The position numbers and the translations under genes are program-made. 64,000 bases of DNA from Lateolabrax maculatus (lineage: Eukaryota > Chordata > Actinopteri > Acropomatiformes > Lateolabracidae), in assembly GCA_031216445.1 (NCBI GenBank), contig CM062211.1, positions 2,678,001 through 2,742,000 on the forward strand, in the 5' to 3' direction. Of the stretch, positions 1 through 64,000 are shown piece by piece. Under the pieces are notes generated by a model. It was not told the DNA's origin and searched no databases. It saw only the letters and a list, made by a program, of their open reading frames with translations. Positions within the stretch are counted from its first letter, which is position 1. Each line of letters begins with the position of its first letter.

Positions 1-1384
1 AGTTTGGGTAGCATTGTACTGGGATGTTAGAGATTGGTAATGTGTTCAGGACTGTAATGAAAGAACAGCTGCATCTTTATTCCTTGTATACACACACATA
101 GCTTGCTGCTATAACCATTCAAGTGCTTTGCTTGCATTCTTGGCATCAATGTTCATGCTGGGCATGGTCCCAGACAGGATTGCTTGTTGTCTCCTCTCTA
201 ATTTGTGTTATTGCTGCTCAGAATATGGTCGAGCATTCAAGATCTGGAGGGCATCTGGCCTGTCAACATTATCGGTGAGGTCCAGCATCCCCAAGAATTC
301 CGTTTATATTGGGCGATTCTGCAGCTCCCAATGTACATCTAACGATAACATTCGGTGCCAATGCATAAAGTAATGTGCCGTTTGTGTAGCAAAGCCAAAG
401 GGGGGGGGGGGCTCGTGGGTGGCCATGAAGCATGTCCAACTTCTATGCAAGAGACTGGAGTTCTTGTAATAGACTTTTATTAATCGTAACCACAATGTTA
501 CCCTAAACTTAATCAAGTGTTTTAGTTGCCTAACCTTAACCTTGACTATGTGATAACAATTTCTATCCTCAAGCACACCATAGTTTCCATGCACTAATGT
601 TGTAGAAAAAACTAATTTTGAAAACATTACAATTGAACGTTGCAGAATTGTTCTGGGTGGTGATAGGTTTTGATATAAGGGGAGCAACTTTGCAACCTGT
701 GGATGACAGGGCTGTGACTTTATATTATAAATCTGAACCTTATTCAAACTGTAATGATCTATTTTGCCTCATTATCCAGCAGAGGGTACTGTTAATATTC
801 ACTCTCAGCTTGACCTTTTGCAGCCCTATTGACCTATCAGAAAACTAGAATCAATTAAATGGACGAGGACACTAGCAAGTGAAGCCATGTTGATCGGATA
901 ATCATGACACCAAGGCATCTGAGAAGCGGTGTGTGCTGAAGTCTGAAGGATTCGCGGCCCACTGGCATCGTTTCAGGAGAAGGTTCTTTGGGATAATGTC
1001 AGAACTAAAGCCATGATATTCAATTTCAAGACACATAGTGCAGTTGTATGACACCCCACAGAAAAATATACAGACTTATTGCATTCAAATTAATTTGAAT
1101 TACAAGTTGTCATTTCTTTGATTTGAGGGGTTTTATGTGGCTGACTTTTATATTTTAGTAATCTATTCTTATATTATTCTCTTCAAATGCCAGATGAAGC
1201 CACAGGTGCTTTCAGGAGCTTTGCAGTGAGGCAGTGTTCTTTGTAGCTGGGTTGGCACATTCTTTTGACAATTTTAACCTTTGGAAAATGAGATCTGAAG
1301 GTTTCGCTTTATCCTGCGTGGTGCCCTTTTGTTGATTCCAGTAATCACGAGGCTATGTATAATCTGGGATAATCTGGTTTGGAT

Positions 1385-1622
1385 TTACTTTTGGTGCGTG
1401 TACAGATTAAACAAATGATGTCCAAAGTGTTGATTAGTGAGCTTTAAAGGTGTATTGGTACTTGGAACAGATCCAGGCCAACTGTTTCCCCAGCTTCTAG
1501 ACTTTATGCTAAGATAAGCTAAGCTAATCACCTCCAGACTCCAGCTCTATACTTAACAGACAGATGTGAATGGTATCAATCTTATCTCAAATAAGTGTAT
1601 TTCCCTAAATGTTGAACTCTTC
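1385..1622 (-). repeat. Dispersed teleost repeat family A, antisense copy
   Basis: Read on the minus strand this copy contains the family core ATTAGCTTAGCTTA then AGCATAAAG, followed by a GGGGAAACAG-type block and a GCTCACTAAT block. The same order recurs near 23505, 27905, 28640, 52270 and 52440 in this window. I recognise the sequence as a common interspersed repeat of percomorph genomes but cannot give a Repbase name. Confidence 0.6.
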
Positions 1623-2860
1623 CTTCAAAGTCAAAGTACATATCTATTTTCTAAATCACTTCTGAAAAAATCAGAAAACAAAAAGGAAAAATTATACTTT
1701 ATATTCTTTTGGTTTCATGATGGCGCCCCCTAGGTTTGCATTAATTCGACGGAATACCGTTAGGTAAGTTTCCCTCTTGTCTTACAAACATGAACACACG
1801 TCTTCTTCTGAACCTCGGCTTGTTGAACGAGCCACGAATAAACATTCACCAGGGAAAAGTGCACTGCTAAGTCGGTTTGCAGGCGACAGACCCAATTCGA
1901 TTTTCGGCTGCAGCCCATTAAACAGCACGAAGACGTTCCTGCAAACGTCACATCTGTGTGGTTAGGTGCCAGCGCGCTCCTTACTCTGCCAGTACAACAC
2001 GGTGTCTGCACGGGACATGTAGGCTCCAGTGCGGTTCTCCTTTCCTACGCTGTAACACACAGCACTCAAGCAGCTGCTGTAAATCAACCATAGTCGGGGT
2101 CAGTTGGTCTTTAACCTTATCATGAGTAAAAATAAGGCTCAGAGGGCTGCTCAGTTTGTTTTGTGTTTGTTATTAAATTCTATCAAACTTACTACCAGCT
2201 TATTTTTAGCTAAGACATAAGCGCACGTAACATGCCATTCATGTATTCATTGGTAGTAAAAAAAAACACTCAGACTAAACTGCCGATAAACTGCTGATCA
2301 TGCTTAAGTATCTGTCTTGCAAAGATGACAAAATGAACCTGTGTCTTTCATGACTCAAGGTGACTCGGGGAATCTTCAGAATCATCAGAGCAATGTCGAG
2401 CCTGGCAGCAGAGAGGCGGAGATGCGACTGCAGTTAAGATTGGATGGGGCACAGTTCACGTTGAGTCCACTCGCCCGACGCTTCGCTGTGATTTGTCTCG
2501 CTGCGTATCTGAAACTGAGTATAATGATACCTCTGCTTTGAAATGCTGCTTTAAGTTGGAGCTGAAAGCCTGTTGAAAGCCACCCGATAGTTTATTCACA
2601 GCTTGTCATTTTCATTTTTTTATGATGTGCTGCTCCTTTGCTGTGCCACCTTGTTACCAGAGGCAGATGTGTTTCTGCTCCTTTGACTTTACTCGTGTTT
2701 ATTTTTTATTTTTTTAAACAACACAAGATGTGACAGATGTTTTTTTCTTTATTATTTTGAGCCAGAAGTCTGTGTGTATTTGACTTTACAAGACAGACAC
2801 AGATGAAAAACAATCAGGAGTGCTCTTTTAGATGCATTTTTTATTCACACATATGTCTTC

Positions 2861-2863
<3 letters not shown>

Positions 2864-2897
<34 letters not shown>
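2864..2897. repeat. (TG)n microsatellite
   Basis: About 17 uninterrupted TG units within the first intron. Likely polymorphic; no function is evident. Confidence 0.95.
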
Positions 2898-2901
<4 letters not shown>

Positions 2902-3935
2902 CCTGTGTTTGTAAAACTCCGGTTGGCTTTTGCAGCCCTCTGGTCTGGCTCTCCTCCAGCTGCAGGGGGCCATAGCGCCGGGGCAATCCCAGCCACGGTG
3001 CTGCACGGCTGGCTAGATTAAACCCAGGAGGAGGCTGCTGCCCCACCCTCCCCCAGTCCCTCCAGCTCCTGCACATCTGGCGTCCCCAGATGTGGGTGTG
3101 AAACAAGTTCACACGCTCAGCTTCCATCTGCTGCTGACACATGCTGACCCCCTAGGGGGCCCACTGAGTTTATTTAAGGATTCTCACTCAGGTGTCAGAG
3201 CTGAGGGTGAAAAAAAATCTGTCTACTCACCTTTTTGTTTGGCTGACACGGATGTTTATGATGTACATTTTTAGTATGTGTCAGGGTAAGAAGCATCAAA
3301 CTGAAGTGAGTTGTATTAAGATGATGCATTTTAAACTCCTGCTTCACTTAAAATGCAGTTTTTCCTTGTTCTTGTTGGCCTTATGGTGATTAATACTGAC
3401 CTGACACACATTTACACACACACAATATGAAGCAGTTGATGTGATCACCCCATACTGAGTATTTAGAGGGTTGTTTTACTGAAATCACAAAAGAACATGT
3501 TTTCTCGTGTACCACTAGTAGTATCTGATACAGCTCTTTGAGACTTTTCAGTTTTTATTGGAGGACATTCTGATGATGCAAATAACACAGAAAACTGTGT
3601 TCATCATTTTACATCCATTCCCCTTTTTTAATGAACAGCTTGGGAATTGTATTTTTGTGCCACTGTGTGTCACGGGATCCTCTAATTTTGACTGTGGCCA
3701 CTAATCCAAAATGGCCTCACAGCCCAGTGTTGCTGAGGGTTAGGGGCTACTAATCAGGAGACAGAGTCTTCTGGCACTTTTGGTGCCCCTCTATTCTATC
3801 TGAAAAAGTTGCTGCAAAGACTTCTCATTAAATCTGAATAGAAGGCTGTATTGTAAGAGTGTGTGCAAAAAAAGAGCTTTTCTCCATCTCAGTCCAGTAA
3901 GTTTTGGCAGTTTCACTGCAGCCATCACAGATTGA

Positions 3936-4056
3936 CTGTGTGTGCAAGTGTGTCTGTGTCTGTGTGTGTCTGTGTGTGTGTGTGTGTCTGTGTCTGTGTG
4001 TGTCTGTGTCTTTGTGTGTGTGTGTGTGTGGGTGTGTGTGTGTGTGTGTGTGTGTG
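3936..4056. repeat. Imperfect (TG)n / TCTG microsatellite
   Basis: About 120 bp of TG units interrupted by TCTG, TTTG and GGTG variants. The interruptions suggest an older array than the pure ones nearby. It produces spurious Val/Cys and Thr/His open frames on both strands. Confidence 0.95.
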
Positions 4057-4370
4057 CTAACATGCCATTTGGATTTGAAGTGACAAGTTTTAAGGAGGAA
4101 AAGAATTCTATTCTTCCTCTATTTCACTCTCTCAGCATTTGCGTCACCTCCTCCTGCTTTTAAAGAGACTCTGTCCCATATTCAGACGTGTGTGTTAGTG
4201 TCGATTTTTCTCCTACTTCTGATGTCATGAACACAGCAAACTGTTTTTGTAAAGTATGTAACTACATGGTCCAATGAAGAGAGTACTGGTTCTCTCGCAT
4301 TAAAGATAGTGAAGGTGGTTGGATCACGATCAGGGATTAGTGGTCTGGATTAGGATTTGTTTAGGGAGTC

Positions 4371-4412
<42 letters not shown>

Positions 4413-4423
4413 GTGTGTGTGTG
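4371..4423. repeat. (TG)n microsatellite
   Basis: Near-pure TG array of about 26 units, with TGTC at its left edge and TTGTG at its right. Intronic. Confidence 0.95.
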
Positions 4424-5624
4424 GGTGCGCCCGTGCGCATTACATGTGTGTTTCCTTACCTAACTTCATTATCATTGCCATCGTGTTTTCAGGGTTGATA
4501 ACAAAACTTCTGTTGAGAAAGCGTTCTGTTTCTGTGAGAAAGGGGGGGGAAGGAGTCAGCAGTTTTCTAGTCATGCAGCATATGACTGAGGGAGAAACAG
4601 CTGAGGGAGGGAGGGATGGAGATAATGAGGGAGATGATGGAGGAAAGGTGGGAGAAGAGAAGAGAAGTGAGAGATGTGTGTCGATAAACTGTATGGAAGA
4701 TGCACTGAGACAGATAAAGGGAAAGACAAAGTGACAGAGGAGTGGTTAAACAAATAGAGATAAAGGACACAGAGTCTGGAGTGTGTCATCACAATAAGAC
4801 AGACAAGTGGCCAATCAGAGCTGCTGCTGCTCTGTGGGTTGGACTGCTTACATGCCTTTAAATTAAAGCATTCACCTGCATGTATGTATGACTTTATATT
4901 AATTTTAAGATGGAATATGGTCACACACACAAGTAAAAGGAGTTACAGTTAAAGCAAACACAGCATTTAAAGACAGAATAATGAAGTAGGTTTGTGAATC
5001 TGAAAATTCAGTGACATTTTTATTTTGACTCAGGGTCCTCTTACTGGGTTTTTCTTGAGCTTTCAATCACATCTCACAGTCTTCATCAGTGGATGGAGGT
5101 TGCACAGTTTGTCATCACTTGACTTCAGTATGGAACTTCATGTCATGTGATGACAGGTGGTTGACTGAAGGTGGTTATCACGTGATGACATAGGTTATGT
5201 GTGATACCCGATGTCCAGAAAGACGATAAAAATTTAAATTTTTAGAAAGAGTTATTTTTATTATTTTATTTTATTTCTTCAAGCAATCTGTTATTTTGAA
5301 GGTCATGAATTTACAGAAAAAACATTTAATTTATTTATTAGTATTTTTACTTTACTCTGTGTTCTTTGATAAATGCAAAATTAATTAAATTAATCTATTT
5401 TTTTAATATGTACATTAATTAATTGATTACACTTAAACACAGAAAAAGTCTTTAGTATCCCAGCGGCGCATTCAAGACTCCATACTGAATGAAATACTGA
5501 AAAACACAAGAAAAGAGCCAAAACTGAAAGATAGAGTGACGATGAATGAAGACAAGAGAAAACATGATGAGGGGAGAAAGACAGAAGGAAAAGAGGGGAA
5601 AGGGATACAGGAAGTGGCACAGCG

Positions 5625-5629
<5 letters not shown>

Positions 5630-5665
<36 letters not shown>
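5630..5665. repeat. (GA)n microsatellite
   Basis: Pure GA array of 18 units. It lies about 390 bp upstream of the complementary TC array that precedes the first exon, so the two could pair in the transcript. Confidence 0.95.
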
Positions 5666-5668
<3 letters not shown>

Positions 5669-6051
5669 CACTGTTGTTCTGTAGTCTCTCACACTGTCCG
5701 GTCTGCTGTGGACTGGACTGGTCACAGTGGTTTGAAAGAAGATTGTTCAATTTTCTGTACTGGAATCTTTTATTTTGAAAGGGCCCGGATGATTGTCATC
5801 TGCAACAACTTTTTTTTTTTTCACCTAAGATCTACGAGACATTATGCTGAAGTTCAGCATCACCCGGTGCTCCAGGTGTGTGAATGAGTGTGTGTGTGTA
5901 GCGTGTTCCCGAGGTGCAGCGCCACTGTCTCTACAGGGAGCCTGTTTAACCTTTTTTTAAAAGCTTCATGATGCATTTTTCTGCTGATGGATCGTGTCTC
6001 CCAGTCATCACATGTTTCAGCTGTTGTGGTCTTGTTGCAGCGATTTAATGC

Positions 6052-6055
<4 letters not shown>

Positions 6056-6095
<40 letters not shown>
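6056..6095 (+). repeat. (TC)n microsatellite forming an extended polypyrimidine tract
   Basis: Twenty TC units end about 21 nt before the AG acceptor of the exon at 6117, with TTTTGTCTTTCCCTGCAG between. The array enlarges the polypyrimidine tract, so its length may affect U2AF/PTB binding and recognition of this exon. Confidence 0.93.
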
Positions 6096-6097
<2 letters not shown>

Positions 6098-6116
6098 ATT
6101 TTGTCTTTCCCTGCAG

Positions 6117-62095
<55,979 letters not shown>

Positions 62096-64000
62096 GTACT
62101 GTAGAGAAGCCCGCACAGCCCGGCTGGACAGTTTGTGTTGCCGTTTCTTCTCATTTCAAACAGTTTGGCTTTCCCTTGAAAGTTAAAAAGAAAATGACTT
62201 GACATGCCTGCCAAAGGATGAGTTTGGTGTTATTCTATATTCTGTCTTATTGTCAACACATCCCGTGAAAAGACCAGAACCAGCGATTTGTAAGTCATCT
62301 CAATACTTTCTGACTTCCCTACTCTATGGTTCATTAAAAAACAGCTCACAAATATATAGTTTAATTTTTACCTTAGGGAGGGAACAGTGCATTGGTTTGG
62401 GACTATTTTCAGCCCTGGATTAATCCACATTTAGTGAGTTTCTGGCAGCAGGTATGTGGGATTAGGGAAAAGCAAATCTGAGTGCCGTTTAACATGCAGG
62501 CCTTCTGTGTGAATAAACACAGAGTCACTTTTAAATAAAAGCCATGACTGCAGTCTTTCCCTTTAAATAGGTCTGAACTGGATGCTGTCAGATTCATGGA
62601 AAGGCTGCAGCGCCATAAGGTGAAACATGCAGAGAGAAATGCACGCCTTGTAATGCCAGCGCCCCCAGGGATCACTGTAATGAAGTCATTATCTCAAACT
62701 TCATTTATTACACACAAAGAAAATGAAAGTTAGCTGAATGAACCCTGAAAGAGAGATCAATTTAAGTAATTGAGGAGATTTTTTTTTTCGATCAGATCCA
62801 TCCATGAAATCTGTTTTTCCCCTGGCGGTGGGAACCAGGCATAAAAAACCTTCGTACAGCCACAGTGATAATGTGAAAAAGTCTCTCCTTGTGTTTTTCA
62901 TTTTCACTCATGCCAACTGCATGGACTAGTCGCAGAATATCCATAATAATGCTTTACATACTAAAAGGAATTAAACGAGAGTCCCAACTTCACTTGTGTA
63001 CTGTCAGATTTGCTAAAACAGGCTGCAGAATTTGCTCTCTAACATTAAAATGATGAAATTGATGCAGAAATTAATCAATGGATTCACTGTGAGAAGCCCC
63101 AGCGATGGTCATTAATAAAGACTTCAACCAGAAAATAAGATTTAAAATCCATGAGAGATGTGTAATGTAAGAGGAAGTGTTTTGGGATTAAACATGTTAA
63201 TGATATCCACGGGCAGATTTAGATTCCTACTGCTGCTATGCGGTTGAAGTGGAATGATGCACCATGTTGTCTGTATAATTGCCCTTGTTTGTCATCAAAC
63301 AAATGAGAAAATAAAAGTTAATGGCAGCATCCAACAGGCTAGTGATGAAGAATGCTAAGCCCATTAGTGATTTGACATAAATACATGTACATAGGGGATG
63401 GGTGTGAGCTGATAGTGGGGCTGCACGGGCAGCAGGTGGAGGAGAATCAAAGAAATTCTAACACACAGCGTCACGACACACAGCTCCCTCTGTTAATAAA
63501 TTCACAGTGTGTAATCACAGCCATGTCTGCCGCGCAGCAGATAATCGGCCATTGTGGCTGTAACATCTCCGAGTGTAATCTGGGACAATAACAGAGGATT
63601 CGTGGGAATGTGGAAGAAGGCAGGTTGGCTTTAAGGGGTTTATCTCCTGGATTCAGCCGGGATTGCTGGCTGGATCTGGGCCGCTCTCCAGTGGGATGCC
63701 ACCCTGGAGCTCCATGGAGCCCTCGACTTTTCACACCACCTTCATTCCACAGCAGACACAGAAAAACACACACTTATTCACTCACTCATTCATTCATTCA
63801 CTGTTAATTTAATTTCTTTATTTTGGATTCTTTTCTATTTTCTCTTTTTTTTCTAAAGTGACTTCTTTCCTCGTGGACCTATTTTCTTTTTTTTTGTTCC
63901 CACTTGATTTATTTATTCACATGTTCACTAGCTGACCTCTGTTATCAGACATTCAATTTACTTACATATTCCATTGTTTACCAATATCCATATACAATTC
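62096..64000 (+). other. Intron after exon z (runs off the window)
   Basis: 1.9 kb without a supportable exon. The stretches 62560-62780 and 63050-63720 are free of recognised repeats and have mixed composition, as conserved non-coding elements often do. Poly-T and pyrimidine-rich sequence lies near 63800-63900. Confidence 0.55.

Larger units (their letters stand above)
1..6116 (+). other. Upstream plekha5 intron (3' part)
   Basis: No coding exon can be supported here. The exon that should precede 6117, carrying the first Trp of WW2, is not seen, so this intron is at least 6.1 kb. It holds a G10 run near 403, an antisense copy of dispersed repeat family A at about 1385-1622, TG arrays at 2864-2897, 3936-4056 and 4371-4423, a GA array at 5630-5665 and a TC array next to the exon. 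Open frames in it are short and mostly products of the dinucleotide arrays. Confidence 0.7.

Noticed and set aside
128..373. Plus-strand 81-residue open frame, considered as a transposase remnant
   Set aside because: No motif that I could identify. Too short and unsupported to call.
304..747. 147-residue minus-strand open frame
   Set aside because: No recognisable domain. It overlaps a CCTTAACCTTGAC-type repeat fragment and has no splice or promoter context.
3791..4163. His/Thr and Val/Cys open frames over TG arrays, and similar ones near 2803, 16871, 24588 and 58398
   Set aside because: Dinucleotide repeats lack stop codons in all frames, so open frames there carry no coding signal.
1..6116. 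Search for the preceding WW2 exon (LPTGWEEA-type coding)
   Set aside because: No matching open stretch with splice sites was found, so that exon is assumed to lie upstream of the window.

Overview
The window is vertebrate genomic DNA, most likely from a percomorph teleost fish. All introns used here are GT-AG, CA/TG microsatellites are dense, and there are three copies of an L2/Maui-like LINE tail plus several repeat families that I recognise as common in spiny-rayed fish. The species cannot be fixed from sequence alone. I see no bacterial, viral or organellar features.

The window is dominated by one multi-exon gene on the plus strand, the fish orthologue of PLEKHA5 (pleckstrin homology domain containing A5). 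I can place 26 coding exons between 6117 and 62095; one of them, at 11199-11252, is a candidate cassette exon. Together they give about 4.14 kb of coding sequence, roughly 1,379 codons, and reading phase agrees at every junction. The gene is open at both ends. The first WW domain and most of the second lie upstream of the window, and the C-terminal exons with the stop codon lie downstream.

Layout: 1-6116 is upstream intron. 6117-6200 is the end of WW domain 2. 11199-20035 holds linker exons. 23169-29375 holds four exons encoding the phosphoinositide-binding PH domain. 31025-32146 is a very large exon. 38037-41598 holds conserved Ser/Arg/Pro-rich regulatory exons. 43413-55053 holds a symmetric, probably alternatively used exon block. 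55142-56029 is a compact cluster of coiled-coil exons separated by CA/TG-repeat introns. 56227-62095 holds Pro/His-rich and C-terminal exons. The rest is intronic, with LINE copies at 36877-37173, 44190-45748 and 53141-53523, inverted pairs of dispersed repeats, and many dinucleotide arrays.

The most interesting observation is in the large exon at 31025-32146. It encodes about 22 tandem copies of a nine-residue unit, roughly Y-x-L-x-K-D-G-E-K. As I remember the human protein, this position holds a single unit of that type. The copies differ at synonymous sites while keeping the protein motif, which points to an old repeat domain held by selection. Other points of note are a 111-bp intron whose two ends are complementary CA and TG repeats, a possible cassette exon, a His/Pro-rich exon in a gene family linked to copper-transporter traffic, and a CpG-rich block inside the PH-domain region.

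Family assignments come from recalled PLEKHA5/6/7 sequences and no database search was run. Exon edges rest on splice consensus, phase and homology.
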